64,000 nucleotides of DNA from Pempheris klunzingeri (GCF_042242105.1 NC_092012.1:15905223-15969222); one strand, 5' to 3'. Positions 1 through 13,526 are shown, numbered from the stretch's first letter. Notes: a model not told the origin generated them from the sequence alone. Numbers and translations are program-made.

Positions 1-1321
1 TTTGTGTGCCAGGCTATCATGTTCCTAAGAATAATTGAATTGAAGAATAATGGTATTTCACAGGGTACTATATCTTCTTTTTTCTTTAGTTAACCTGGAA
101 TAGAAGCTAAATGGTAGCTAAAAGGGAAAATCTGTCTGTTCATTTAAGCAAAGTGAATAATCACATTTCAGGGTATCTGTAATGCACCTGCAATCATGGT
201 CACACACACAACACAACATACTGAATGTAGCCTTAAAAATCATACGTACAGGGTTTTTAGGCGTATTGTCCAAAGGATAATACCCCTGCAAGCCAAGAGA
301 ATCCTTACTACATTTGAGAAAAGGAGGCCATCCACCTGTGCTACAGCTGAGCTGAGTGAGGAGAACAGCGTTTTTCTCACAAGGTGTGAGCCTTGCAAGG
401 CATCCCCAGCCTACTTATAATGGTGGAGTAATGATAAAGTGGGTTACACAAATGTCACTAATGTATTAATGTCTGACAGCTATTCTGGATGTAGTACCAC
501 CATCTAGTGTTCATTTCTTGAATTTCTGGAATGTGAATGCAACATTCCTACAAGCTTTCCCCTGTGGCAAGGCATTAATAAGCAATTTGAGCTGCTCAAA
601 CTTAATTTCTGTATGTGGGAGAACCAGCGGCAGATTTTAGGTCTGGTCTACTATAAAACATCAAACCTTTGAAAGCTCACACTCACAAAGAAATACAAGA
701 AGAAACAGTACAATTGTCTCAACATTGCCACCAAGTGGAGGGGGGGGGTGAATTTAGCAACATTGTACATCTATTGCAGCTAAACACTTAAAACAAGTAT
801 CTGGGCTTCAGACTAACATTTCCACTGGTAGCACTGGTACTGCCAACTTTCTCAGTTGGTCACACCAAAATCATTTGGACATGGTTTAAATAAACAACCA
901 CGGATACTGTGATAGCAGTCCACTCAAGTACTTTACTCTACTAGAAATCTGAGGTGCTTGTACTTTACTCAAGTATTTCTATTTTCTGAGCCATTATCTT
1001 ATAACTTTACTCAACTACATCTCAGAGGCAAATACTGTACTCCACTACATCCATCTGTCAGTGTTAGTTATTTTGCAGAATCACATTAACAATACAAACT
1101 ATGATTAATAACTAAATTCTGTTGTTATATCAACAAGCCTCTACTGGCCCCCCAGGGAAAATGTACAAGCTACGCAGCAGAATGTTCAGTAATATATAAA
1201 ATATATACAAATACATTGAAATCAGCACCACCTTTGCCACTGCAACCATTCTGGTCACAGTCTGGAGCCAAGGGTATGATGGTTTTTTTTCAGATATAAA
1301 ATGAGCATCTTCATATAATAC
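1..1321 (-). other. usp10: USP10 intron 4, part
   Basis: Non-coding. It holds a degraded dispersed repeat at about 915-1080 and an oligo-G run near 739-748. I searched the minus strand for the next USP10 exon (start of the catalytic domain) and did not find it, so that exon lies beyond the window. Confidence 0.8.
915..1080. repeat. Teleost dispersed repeat fragment (TACTTTACTCAAGTA type)
   Basis: The text TTGTACTTTACTCAAGTATT followed by ACTCCACTACATCCATCTGTC and TTATTTTGCAG resembles a very common short interspersed repeat of percomorph fish. Recognised from memory only; the class is uncertain. Confidence 0.5.
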
Positions 1322-2548
1322 CTGCAAGTTTAGGGGCCATAGGATCCTCTGATACGTGGACAGGGCCATCTTTGACCTCCCCAACTTTTTCAGGCTGCTC
1401 TGGCGTGGAGAGGGAGGGAGACGCAACTTCCACAACATTCTTAACCTCTACAAAGGCCTGAGGCCCCCCAGGCAGAGGCTTGGAGTTGTGGAAGAGACTA
1501 GCCCAAGATTTGGGGAGGTTGGCAGTAGGTGCAGCTGGAATCACAGGCGAATGTGCCTGCTCTGTCACTACCGACTGGGCAGCAGAGTCTGGGGAGACCT
1601 GCTGAGCATGGTCCCCACTCTCACAGTCTTCTTTGTGTCCATCTGCACTGACGGGAGTATCAGGCTCCTCTAGACCATTGGCCACCCCACTGTCTGCTAG
1701 CTCCCCTCTCTCCAGTTCAGTAGTCGTAAGGGAAGTGGCCACAGGGGGTATGGCCACAGCAGCTGAGGGAGGAAGAGGTGATTTGGAGCGGGGGCTGTGT
1801 GGAGTATCTGAAAGTTCTGGGCTCTGTGGTGCCAAATGATCTGGCTGCTGATCTGCAGTCCTTGGGCCCTCTGTCACCCCTCTGCTTTGAGAAGAGGATG
1901 AAGAGGAAGAAGTTGCATTGTTGCCATCTGATAAAGAGGCAGCTCCACTTGTTAAGTCCAAAGAAGAGTCATCAGGGCTATCACAAGTCCTCTGATTGGC
2001 AGTGGATGTGGGGGCAAACTTGGCTGCTGCAACAGCAGCTGTGGATGTTGCTGTTGAGACAGGTCCAGGGTTGGGAAGTTCAGCCCCCGACAACACCTTA
2101 CCGTCCACATCTTCAGCACTTTGGTGTGGGCCACTGAGTGCATGTCCGTTCACCAGTGCTGTCACAGGCGTCCCATCTGCTGCACTGCTGCTGCCAGTTG
2201 ATGGGTCCAGGTAGTTGTAGTACCCCGGCGGTCGCTTTTTCTTTTTCTTCCTTTCTCGCTGTCCCAGGCTGCCAGGGAGTCCATCCATGTCCTGGCAGGC
2301 CTGGTGATTGTCCAGGGCTGAGGCCTCCGCGTCAGGGCCATCCAACGAGTTGAAGTGGGTTCCATCAGGGACGTCAGCCGCTGGAGGAGCCGTCTGTTGG
2401 GCCTTCTGGGCCGTCTGGCAGCCCAGGATGAACTCTGGAGCCTGGGGGTTGAGGGTGCTCGACACCTTGTATAAAGGATCGTTCACCCCAACAGGCTTGG
2501 AGTCCATCACCTCGTCAACTCCAAACTCAATGCGCTGATAGTCTTCTG
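1322..2548 (-). CDS. usp10: USP10 coding exon 4 (large disordered-region exon)
   Basis: This 1227-base exon encodes residues 46-454. It carries the PAM2-like motif, the basic [14 protein letters not shown] stretch, a serine run, and the conserved PKSWASLFH before [11 protein letters not shown] at the end. The donor is CAG|GTATTA at 1321. The acceptor is a tandem CAGCAG, so the exon can begin at 2548 or 2545; both keep the frame and differ by one alanine codon. The composition suggests intrinsic disorder, as known for this part of USP10. Confidence 0.95.
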
Positions 2549-5500
2549 CTGCAGATAACATTGTAATCGATTAGAAACGCATAGTTTTGTCTTCAAACAC
2601 AGCCTAAATATAATAACACACACTGTTGTATTTTAATCTACTTCAAAATCCTGATTTCTGAGCAAGTATGTCATTACCCATAAGGGGTCGTGGGAGCTCT
2701 CTAAAAGGATCAGACATACCAATAAAAAAAAACAAAAAACTGCTCGACCTAAATTTGGCTCAAAAAACTATTGTTGTGTCTATGCTCAACTAAAGCACAT
2801 TCCTTCTGGGCTTCTGCGGATCCCAGGAATATTGCTAACAAACACAGAAGAGTGATTCTAGTCAACATTTAACATTTCCAATTAGGCAGAGGAAGACTAT
2901 AAAGTCTTTGGGCTTGAATTATTTCATTATATCCAAAATATAAGAGTGAGGATCTTTTTGTCTAAATTATATGCTTAGGGATGCAATATTGTGTACAGAC
3001 ATAACAGAACAAGACAAATGAAGACGTACTAGGAAACTTAACAGGCCTACCTTACACATTCCTGTATGGCACTACACACATCACACGATTAATGAAGTTT
3101 TATTGAATATTTGTTTTATAGATGGTCATGTCCAGTTGTGGAAATAAATATTTCCAACAGAGCACAATGAAACTGTGATGGCAGGGTTACATTTTATATT
3201 CTCTGTTTAGAGGTGTAGACTGAAACGTTGACCATAAATATGAATTTGACAATATACTCTATAAAGTTTAGATTTTGATTGTCAACATAAGATTGTTTAA
3301 AAAAAAACATTGCCATTTACTGTTGTTTTATGCCAATGGAAGCTAATTTGTTACTTCAATTTTTTTACATTCATAAATGTCCTTTCATAAAGTTGAAAAA
3401 AATATTTCATAAAGTCAAGATGTATATTATATACATATGAATGAGATATATTGTGTGTATTTTAGAGAGTACTTTCATAATGGACTGCATATCAACATGC
3501 ACCATCTGAGTATCTTAAAGTCTGAGTATTTTTTACAGTAGCATTTTAAAGGGTCGCTACCTCCCTCCGATGTAGAACAACAATGTCCACAAACAAATGT
3601 ATCATTATTGTACCATAGGCTTTGTTATTTAGTTAAAATGTGTTGCATGGCAGCTTAAACAGTACATTATGCAGTGAGAAGCACAAAGTGAAAAGGTGAA
3701 CAAACGAGAAACATTAGTATAGTGCAAATGAGAAAAATCATCCAAGAGTCTTTCGTTATGACACAGCTGACTGGTCACCCAAACTGTAAACCCTGATGCT
3801 CTGCAGGGGTTAAGAGAGTATGAAAACAGCAGTTACTTCCTCTACTGGGATTAGAAGATCTTCTGTTAGTGTTGCTGAAATCACACTTCATGACTGAAAA
3901 ATGCATTCAGCAGTAAGATCTTAACAAGATAAGGCTAAATATGTGCACACATGTTAGCAACCACATAAAACCATCACTATGCCCTTGGTAAATAAGCTGA
4001 TTGTTAAATCATATGAATCCAATTTTCATTCAACTTTGAGCCCTGCAGTGGTGAAAATGCATTATATGCAAGAGAAGATAAGATACTTGACAGTATCTTG
4101 AGCATGCAAAGCTCTACAGATTTTACCAACAGGCAAGAGAAAGAATACAGGCGCAAGGTTTAGAAAGCCACCAGTTTTTGAAACCTGGATTTTGAGTTTT
4201 ACAGCAAACGTACAACAGCTAGTCAAGCCACAGGGTGTCAGACTCCTCAACTCACCGCAAACCTGCAGTCCCATAGACTCCATAATATAAGGTACAGCAG
4301 GAGTGCAGTAACTTCCTAAATAATCAATACAAATCAAGGTAAGGCAAATGTCATGTGCAGATGGTTACCATTTCAAAGACAGGTGGCTGCTATTACATTT
4401 TCAATTTGGTGGCTTGAAATTTAAAAGGATGGCTGACGTATTCATAAAATAATGAAATTGTCCATATGTACCGGGATTTGTAATCCATTCTAAACAAAAT
4501 ATACTTGATGTATAAATATATACAGAAATAATCACAAGAAAAGCACCTCCCTGTCAGGCAAGCCAGGTCAGATCTTACAATTTAAAAGACCTGCTTTGAA
4601 AAACTACAGTGATGTCAACTATGAGCGTGACCATAGTCAGCTCCTGAGAGAGGGTAGGGTATTTTAATACTAATACATTTTCAAAAGAAATATATTCATT
4701 ATCCAGCAATGCAGTGTACGTGAAATGTACATACCAGAAGACTGACTGACGCACGGGACTTTGTCATTGAACGGAGGAAGCTGTGAGGAGACAGAATTAG
4801 GAGTAAGGAAAGGCATTTAAAAGTTTCACCACTAAGAATTACATTTTTATTTCAGTCCGATTTACTTTTCAGCTAACTAAACAATAAAAGGCTTACAAAT
4901 GATATTGGAAGATGGTTTTTAACATGCACAATGAACATGACAAGGGGAAAAAACCAAAAATGACAGAATTATCATTTGCAACAACAGTAAATTTAGACAG
5001 TGTTCATTTTAAAAAGGTGCACCACAAAGCATTAAAAGAACTGGTGGTACCTTTCTGATAACATGTTTCGGCCAACCTGGAACCTCCAAAGCAGCGTCTT
5101 AGGACAAGTAATAATGATTTAAGTAAAAAAAACAAACAAATGATAATCCAGCTCCTTACCTCAACATAACATCGTGGAGTCACAAAAAACTGATTGATCT
5201 CATCAGGGCTGAATTCCCCGAAGATGTACTGTGGGAAGAAATCAATGTGACCATTAGTTTACAACAAAGACAATATTGTAACATCATACTTACATGTTAT
5301 CCTGATGTGATGAAGATCCGAGATATGGTAATTGATCTTGAATTGTTTGAAAGACCATTACAGTGGTCACAAAACATGAGAGTATGCATCAATATAAAGA
5401 AAAGATCAAACCAAGAGTCAGGGTTAAATAAACTCAGTGAAGGACAAGACCTTCCTACTCATAACTGGAACGGATTCAAAAAGGCATGGTCATTGGATAT

Positions 5501-6993
5501 CTAGATTTAGTCATCACCCAGCCACGACTGCTAGCTTGCACAAAGGTAAGGAACATGAAGTGATGAGTCATGCAGCGTTATACATAAACCATGAACACAA
5601 ACGGCTCAGATTTGATTCCAGGACCGTCTGCTTTTAGTAAAGTAAGTTTTTGAGTAATAATGCAAAGAGCACAAAGCCCTGCTCGTAACCTTATGTGCAT
5701 TTTTGATGGAATGAAACTAGAGATGCAATCTGAGCCCCTGACACATTTGACTTATGTTCTTGTGATGTTAAAAACTACATGGATTCAGAGAAAGTCCCAA
5801 ACTAGTTCTGCAGGGGTACTACACTGCATTTGTTATTTCATAAACTACTCGTGTTTATGTAGGGATAACGTGCTGACTATAATTACCCCTTTACACTGCA
5901 TTTTGAGTTTGCTTCAGTACTTGGCCATGAACACAACTATATTTCTTCTGATATACTATGTGAATACTAGGCGGTGCGGCACCAATACCGGCCATTGCAC
6001 CACTGCAGTGTTTGCCTCCATACCACGACTGCTGCTGAATTACACCTACTACTGAAATAAAATTTACATATACAAGTAAAATTAAATGCATCTTTTTAAG
6101 TTAACAAACAACATCATGCAGTTTACAGGGTTTGATGAGGCCTTAAAGTTTTAAAAGCATTTTAACAAACTTTTCATATCTGTATAATGAAAAACCTATT
6201 AATTTGTTAATATTCAGACAAAGAGACGTGACCTACATGCATGATAGATCACTTATTCGTGGCTAACAATACAACTAACTAATTAACAGTTTGCACTCAG
6301 AGGTGGCTGTGTGGACAACCTTAAACGTTGGAGTACCAAAAAGCTGATAAACAGGCATTGGCACTGTAATTACTACTGGGGAAGGAAGACTTACACAGGC
6401 ATGTTAAATTAACAGCAGAATGCAGTATCAATCCACCATCCTCCCACTGTTCATCATATTCATTCAATGCATTGTTTTTCATTGCCATTACTCAATATTA
6501 CCATAGTAATTAATTAATTTTTCATGTACTTTATTACTGTGCCCCTGACAGATGATCCTTCAGGGGAAACACTGCACTGTGCCACCTAAGTGTCCACATG
6601 TGCATGCAAAACACAAAGCAATGGAGAAAAGGTGAAATGAACTCACTAGCCGTGCTGTTAATCCTCTCAGTGCAACGTGAAAGGGGAGGCACAGAGAAAA
6701 GAAAGTGCAGCTCAAGCATATGTAACTCTTTGCAAACGAGGCCCCCACGCGAGGGCCCACATTGCTGAAACGGCACTACAAGCGACAAACAGCCAGCCAT
6801 AATCCAACGGCCTCGGGATGGCTAATACAATCACAACAGAAAGAATGTCCCTTTGCTTCTTTCTGCAGGCGTGCCACACGTACCACACTAAGCTTCCCTT
6901 GCTGTTCGTTTGGACTGAGGATTACAACAAATTAGCCATCTGTATGATTTCAACACAGTTCAGTGACGACACCACACGCACAAGTGCGCACGC

Positions 6994-7038
<45 letters not shown>

Positions 7039-10000
7039 AGGGCTATAGGAAGGGCCTAGCATTACAAAGAGGAATGGTATTAGAATGATATGTATAATTT
7101 TACCGAGCTTCACTACCATCTACAGACTTTGATACCGTCTCACAAGTTTCAAGTAAAAACATGTTAAACTTGGTGTTCCTGAGATTGGTTCTGGTATATA
7201 AATTAACATTACTGATATTTTCTATTCAGAGGTTTTTCAAATATAACTTAAAATATCTGCAGCTGTAGACCATCGAAAATCAGTAAAATAAAAACCAATG
7301 GCCACCAACAGCTAAAACCCCTAAAACTGAGGCCAGGGTCACAAAAGGGTCACAGCTGTTATCTCACATAAACCCTGACATTTAGCCCAATACAGCAGTC
7401 TTCTACACAGCATTGAACACAAAGCAATGCACTTATCTGCAAGTCACACAACACACAGCTGGCTGGCATTTCAAAATACCATCAAGTTAACCAGATAAAT
7501 CTGAAAAGTATGAAGAAATAACCTATGAAACATTGTTCACCATCAGCAATCATTAAAAGCTCTACTAACGTACACATATTCTAACTTATAATGGATTTAA
7601 ATTCATCACATTATTATACAAAGGGGGGCCTGCTGATCCATCAGAAATACTTGTCCTATTTGGAAACCCTCTCTTCCCACACCTTTCCTGCTTAACGAAA
7701 GGGCTGGGGGGTGCATTCAACCAGTTTTGTAACTTTGCAAAACCAACAAACCCACATTCGCTCCATGATTGGCCAACTGTATGTAGGGTTTGAATTTCAA
7801 CGCTCTGAATGTCTTCATGGAGGAAATGTGCACCATTAACCGCATTTTTAAATGATAGTGTTTCTTCCTTCTCCATAACGGCTGGAAAAACATGGTAAAC
7901 ATGCCAGTTCCAACGTTGTCGGACAACACTTTTTTCCTAATATAACCAGACCACAACTTCCTCAAAACACGGATTACTGCTCAGACAATCTGTGTACTCT
8001 AAACATACCAGGGGACACAGTCACCACTACCGTGCTTATTCTCTTAAATTGGTATGCAGAGTTATTAATGGACAACTTGGCTGAGCACGAGAATGCTGCA
8101 GCGCCACTACAAATAAGGTCACACTAGTTTTCAATGAATCTCTGGAGCACGTCTGTGCCTGCATATTGGTGCGATGTAGTAATGTGATGAGATATGATTA
8201 CAAAGCATGAAATACAGAGGAGTGCCACGCTGAAATAAAGGGATCATTGTCATTTATTGTTAACGTCCTTTTTAAAAGCAAATATCTAGAGCTTCCAGCT
8301 TCCTTTTTTTCCCCTACTCTACTGATAGTGGACTGAAGTTGCTCAGACAAAACAAGACATTTGAGGACCTTGGACTCTTGGACCAGTTGTAGCTCTAATT
8401 TTGTGCACTGCAGGATTTTAATATTCAATAGCATGCTAACATCTAGCATCTTGGCATGGTTACAGATGGAATAATAAATTGTTTACATTTTTTAGTGTGG
8501 CGTGCTAAGGTTAAAATGCTCATCTCTAAGAACAGCCGAGGATGCTGGGAATTCATTTATGGGTTTTACATGAGTCTTGTTGATAATGTGTGCTGGATAA
8601 GTGGAAAAATTAACCTGCACATGAGGCCAGACAACAACAACAAAAAAAGACAGAATTACCAACATGTTAGGAATCATACTATGGGAATTATGAGTGTCTG
8701 CACCAAATTTAATTGCAATTCAAGCAATAGTTGAGACATTTCAGTCTAAAGCAGCAAGTCAAGAGTAAAGCAATGCTATTAAATTTGTCGCTACATTTCT
8801 GGTGTGTTCTTTGGTGCATTTTCATTCTGCATTTGGCATGACTAAGCTGAAAACTTTCTGCGACTTGGATGATTTAGTCTGATTTGTTTGTGCATACAGT
8901 GTGTAGTTTTCCCAAGGGGGGGGGGGTTGGTGGGGATTACTATCCCACTCGTAGATTTATGCTTTGGCGGAACATTGGGCTGAACTAAACAGAGACAGAT
9001 TACAAAAATAAAGATGATAACCCAATAAAAGTTTAAAGCTGCAAGAGACATACCACTCCACTGGGTGAATTACTCCTCATCACAATGAACACAGCCGATG
9101 CGGTTTGTTCTGAAACTTCTCCATGACCGCCTTTTTAATCTCTGGATAGTAGATTCACATCAGGCAAACATCGATGTGCACACACCAGGAGGAAGCTTGC
9201 TCTTTTAACTGCTTTACTAATTTGATGGGTTGAGAGGAATAAAATGCAGTCATGCTGCCACGTTCGGTGCAATAAAGAAATCTCACCAGGATTCAACATG
9301 TGTGTCTTTTATGTGTTTAACAGTTTTTAGAAAACAACAATTTTCTAAGATATGGCTGTAAAATTTTGTCGTAGCTACATAGGCAAGAACTGTGACAGCG
9401 TCTAGATGCCAGATACTAGATTTTAGAGGGTTTTTGTCTTAAATTCAGGGGGGGTGGGCAACTTTAGGAGCCCTAATCATCCATACCTACATCTTCGGCG
9501 ATTGTGGTTAACTTGACTTTAAATGTCTGATGAACCGTTTCATAATTTACTTTATTTATAATATACTTTTATTTATTTTACTTTATTTCCTTCCTACTTT
9601 CGACAGTTGTCAGATAAAAGCTGTGTTTTATCTGCAGCTGCAGATTATTATTGATGAGTATTTCCAGGATGACCTGTTTTTCTGTGAACAGTGACATTTC
9701 CCTTTTGCTTCTGGTGTGTCTTGTTCTCCCTCTGGTTATTTGGCTGCTCCACCTGTTAATCATCTTCTTTTGTTTAGATTTGGTTATCTTGATATCAGGT
9801 TTATCCTTTCCCTCTAGTGTATTTTCAGCTTTACTCAGCTCTACTACACATCTCGAATTAAAAAAAAATAAAAAATTTAAATAAAATCAATATGAGGGAA
9901 CCACTTTCATTTGCTTGCACAGAATATTTTATACAGAGGACGTGCTATTATGAGGAGTTTTTGTAACACAGGAAAAATTAGTGCCAAATGGGGCAACCAG

Positions 10001-11539
10001 ACCAGATGAAATAGTTGACAGAGGTCCAAATCCTGGTGCCCAAGGAAACCAGGCAACTGTTAATATAGCCTCCTGTCTGTCAATACCGGATTTAGGCTAT
10101 TTACACACTTTTCTGTGTTATGCTAACTATTCCATGCCGTTAGTACAGAATATAACAATAAATGTCCCATCACGGAAGGATGATTCAATGGGCACATGTA
10201 TGATCATTCATTTGACAGGCCAAATCATTTTTTTTACAAGTCATCACAAGTCATCACAAGACATGCAAAACCTTCTGAAAAGCAGACGCTGTCTTTCCCC
10301 TTAAACTTTCACTTCACTGAACAGTGGACCAATAGAAACACTTAGAATTTAAGGACAGGAAGGAGTGTGAAAGCATGCTGACTTAAGTCTTGCATGAGGT
10401 TTCCCTTCCTATGATCGTTCAACATGTTCAGTCTCTACTCCTGTCAGCCACAGTTTGAGCCTGATGAAGCATGGATCCCCTGCTTAAATTTTATTTCTAC
10501 TATGTGGAATTTTTGTCTCAAGCTAAACTTTAATTCAGTTTACTACTAGAAACTTCGGATCTGGCATGCCTCTGCAAGCATTGCCAGACTTCAAAATGGG
10601 CCTTCCCACATGATGGCTAACTTCCTCAGAAATGACACCAAACTTGCTAAGTTACAATCTAAGTGGCACAGAGACCGGCGGTGTAACAGCACAGTAACCC
10701 GGCAGTCTGCAAGCTCAATCATGTTTTTGAATTGTTTCCATATCAAATACATGTGTGCTATAAACGAAGGCCCACACTGTCGCATTCGTGTTTAGCTAAC
10801 CAGCTAGCGGACTGACTGCAAAGTATCACCACACCACCTGTGCAATGCTGTTAGCTTGCTATATGCTAAGTGAACAGCACGAAATTGCCACACCATTGCT
10901 CACAACTGCTCGGAGGCGGCAAATTATCTCATGCAAACACCACACAAAGCTGCAGTTCTGCTCCTCAAGTATCCAGAGGTAAAGTAATTTGCAGGTATAA
11001 CCAGCTATGAAAATAAGCGCTCGGGGAAGGCCTGTCGCAGCAGTGGGCAGGTGGGCCATGCATACACGCAGCAGTTTTCTGTGTCACTTTACTCTGGGAA
11101 ATAACACATGACACTCGTGGGATCTCACGCCAAAGTGTCACCAGCAAAAGATCAAGCACGCGTTGGTGCCATTTAGCTAAACGTGGCTGTCATTTCCTGA
11201 GGAAACTGCAGCAAACAGCACCGCTGTCTCCTTTGAATGGAGGGACCTGGGGCCTGTTAGCTGCCATGCTGGTGGTGTTTCAATGAGGCTTAGGGGGGCA
11301 TTAGCAAGCACTTTTCAGTACTTACATTCTCAATGACACGACTAGCCAGATGTTTCAAATAACAACACGCACCCGAGCAGATTTCTACTACACAGCGGCG
11401 CTGTTTTAGGAGTGAATGGTGTTCAAGCGAGGGCCAGGCGTGCGTCAGTAAATAACGTTTTAACGGCGTGCAGCAGGAGTTGTTTTGCAGGCTAACGTTA
11501 GCCAGCTAGCTTAGCTACCTGGTTGCTGTAAGAAGCCAT
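1322..11539 (-). CDS. usp10: USP10, ubiquitin carboxyl-terminal hydrolase 10 (5' part, four coding exons)
   Basis: USP10 is a cytosolic deubiquitinase that removes ubiquitin from substrates such as p53 and binds G3BP stress-granule proteins. The coding pieces here are 11519-11539, 5160-5228, 4735-4780 and 1322-2548, all on the minus strand. They join in phase and give the first 454 residues plus one base. Seen directly: [10 protein letters not shown] at residues 8-17 (the G3BP-binding position, FGDF in human), [11 protein letters not shown] at 49-59, a PAM2-type poly(A)-binding-protein motif [13 protein letters not shown] at about 76-88, the basic stretch [14 protein letters not shown], a long Ser/Pro/Ala-rich disordered region, and PKSWASLFH near the end. 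These match the N-terminal third of vertebrate USP10 in order. The catalytic USP domain is not in the window and should continue leftward past position 1, so the gene is cut by the window edge rather than broken. Identity is secure; the 5' UTR extent is not. Confidence 0.95.
2549..4734 (-). other. usp10: USP10 intron 3
   Basis: AT-rich 2.2 kb intron. I see no exon, RNA gene or recognisable transposon in it. The open frame at 4062-4337 has no recognisable protein content. Confidence 0.75.
4735..4780 (-). CDS. usp10: USP10 coding exon 3
   Basis: Encodes [15 protein letters not shown] plus the first base of the next codon. Human has a similarly placed ELPPYSGTVLC segment. Acceptor CTCCTCACAG, donor GTATGT. 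Its 46-base length carries phase 0 into phase 1 and matches the next exon. Confidence 0.88.
5160..5228 (-). CDS. usp10: USP10 coding exon 2 (G3BP-binding motif exon)
   Basis: Encodes 23 residues starting [15 protein letters not shown] and ending CYVE, bounded by an AG acceptor (CCCACAG) and a GTAAG donor, phase 0 on both sides. The FGEF tetrapeptide stands where human has FGDF, the short motif that docks into the NTF2-like domain of G3BP1/2. Confidence 0.93.
5229..11518 (-). other. usp10: USP10 intron 1
   Basis: This 6.3 kb intron holds a CA microsatellite at 6981-7038 and an oligo-G run near 8917-8926. Otherwise it is unremarkable AT-rich sequence; open frames here are short and match nothing I know. 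The intron gets more GC-rich towards 11.0-11.5 kb as it approaches the promoter. Confidence 0.75.
6981..7038. repeat. CA microsatellite
   Basis: CA dinucleotide run with a few CG interruptions at its left end, pure from about 6999. Confidence 0.97.
11519..11539 (-). CDS. usp10: USP10 coding exon 1 (start codon exon)
   Basis: Encodes MASYSNQ and ends exactly at a GT donor (CAG|GTAGC). Human USP10 likewise has a seven-residue first coding exon ending in Q before YIFGDF, which is why this very short exon was chosen. Phase 0. It is too short to be found by ORF length. The surrounding sequence is GC-rich, as expected for a first exon. Confidence 0.85.
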
Positions 11540-12258
11540 GCTCCCGGTGAGATTTTCTCTCCTCCGCTGACAAGATGAAAACTCTCCCGGGAAGGTGTCG
11601 TAGGTTCGTAATGACAGTTACAAGAGGCGTCCTACTTCGACGTCATTGTTGTTTTCCCAACGTTGTCCTGGCAGTGGTGAGTTTTGATCCGTGTAATGCA
11701 TCAGCACTTCATGCTGCTCGCCTTGCCGTCACCGCCATTTCTGTCGAGCCTCTTCCTCGCATGCTAGCCGAGCCAGCGCGCGGTCGGTTGTGGTGGCAGC
11801 GTGAGCTCAAGGAATAACCACAAACACTTCCGGTGGTGGTCTGCTGCAGGACTTCACAATAAAAGCCTTGATATTTGATCGTTAAATAATCCCTGTGACC
11901 TCTGGGTTGCACATGGAGCAGCACAAAACAAAAGTTAGAAAAACTCCATTAGAAAAAATACATATTATATTAAATATATAATAAACATCATATCAAATAC
12001 AATAACTGGGTACGGTAACTGTGAAGCTGTAGGATTTGTTGTACAGATCTTTTATTAACCACATTTGTTTAAGATTGTGCCAAATATGAGCGCAAATTGA
12101 AATAATCATTGTAAACTAGAGCTTGACACTGAACCCCTTCCTCAAGACATGAGCTAAAAATCTGGTAAAAAGCATCAACTGACTATTTTATCATGCCATG
12201 AAATTGTTCTCAATAGATCATATTCCCAGACAAAATCTCAATGAATTTAGCTCAAACC

Positions 12259-12291
<33 letters not shown>

Positions 12292-13488
12292 GTATATTAA
12301 TTGACCAATAATAATGAACTGCAGCTTGAGCCCACAGAAGAGACGGATCTTTTTATTTGAAATGGAAACTCCGCTATCTTCTTGCATGAATATTTATTAA
12401 TAAGGGAATAAGTATCCGTCCCATGTGATTACAGGGTGTGGGTATAAGTATGACCTCACTGACATGGGACAGTCACTTTCCCATTACATTTATTTTGAAA
12501 TGCAGCTATGCCTCGGCGGAAACGTTGGAAGTGATGTCGTGAACCATCACCGCGAGCTTCACCATGGGAGCGTGACCGCGTGCTCTGTGTTCGTTCACGT
12601 CCGGGTTGGGGCATGAATCGCAAATTTTTTGTTTTTGCAAGTTGAGCACGACTGAATCCAACATTTTAAATACATGTTCCGGTTTTTATGGCGCTCTGAT
12701 GAAGCTGCCCGCGTGCTGTGATAATTGAATTAAAGTGGCCGATGGCTTTAAAAGCAGCTGTGCTGCTTAGTCTTTTATAAACAATATACAATAAAGAACT
12801 TACCATACAATACATTAAAATACTATATTAACTTTATGTATACACCCAGAGCATTGCACACTATAATAAACTGGGGGGAAAAGGGCAGAAACATGTAAGA
12901 TTTGCAGTAGAAATGTCTGTATTTTTCATAGAAATGAGCTGTAAACTAGTGGGCGTGGCGCCGCACAGGTGAGCGACGGGAAAAAAAATCTCAAACAGGA
13001 AGCTGGAAAAAGGTTTGGACTTTTTTTTTTTCGGCAGAAACGAAAACAAGACCCCACTGTGTATACAAAGGTAGGAAATAATTATGTTGTCTTAATCACC
13101 AACCTAAACCCATCTCTCGTTTAATTGAAAACATGAACTCGAAACATGGATTAAGGTAGAAACAGGGGAGAAGCAGCGCTGCTATGAATTGTGGGTCTCC
13201 TATGAGAATATGCTTCGGGCCCATGTTGACAGATAAAAGTCACATGTAATAGTGTCTAATTCACAGGCTTTGTGTTATCTTCATGTTTGTTTAGTGAAAT
13301 GTCTGCGTGCCCCCAAAGCAATAACCACTTTGAGCCCCACAAGAAGGAAGAAACTTCAGGCTGTGGTCCTTCACCTCACTCAGCCATTAATCCCCATTAA
13401 ATAATCCTCCATACTGCTTCACTGTCCACAGTGGCAGTCACAGAGACACAAGCCAACTATCCACTTTGTTTATGAGTGTTTGTAACAG
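11540..13488. promoter_or_regulatory. Divergent promoter interval between USP10 and MARVELD3
   Basis: USP10 is transcribed leftward from here and MARVELD3 rightward. The left end (about 11540-11830) is CG-rich and should hold the USP10 5' UTR and start site. A GC-box-like GTGGGCGTGGC near 12950 and a TATA-like TTTTATAAAC near 12772 precede MARVELD3. A good donor (CAAAG|GTAGGAA) at 13071 and an acceptor ending at 13488 suggest a non-coding first MARVELD3 exon ending at 13070. A GATA tetranucleotide repeat lies at 12261-12291. No coding gene is visible. Start sites are inferred, not seen. Confidence 0.5.
12261..12291. repeat. GATA microsatellite
   Basis: About 7.75 perfect copies of GATA. Confidence 0.97.
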
Positions 13489-13526
13489 GATTCGCGCCCT
13501 TAATCTTCGGTGGTAGGCAGAGGAAA

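Noticed and set aside
1356..2353. Several plus-strand open frames
   Set aside because: They are shadows of USP10 exon 4.
12425..12616. 63-codon plus-strand frame in the USP10-MARVELD3 interval
   Set aside because: No recognisable protein and no splice or start context; treated as chance.
13476..13526. Upstream in-frame ATG for MARVELD3
   Set aside because: A good acceptor ends at 13488, placing this ATG in a 5' intron; the tail composition typical of MARVELD3 starts at 13527.
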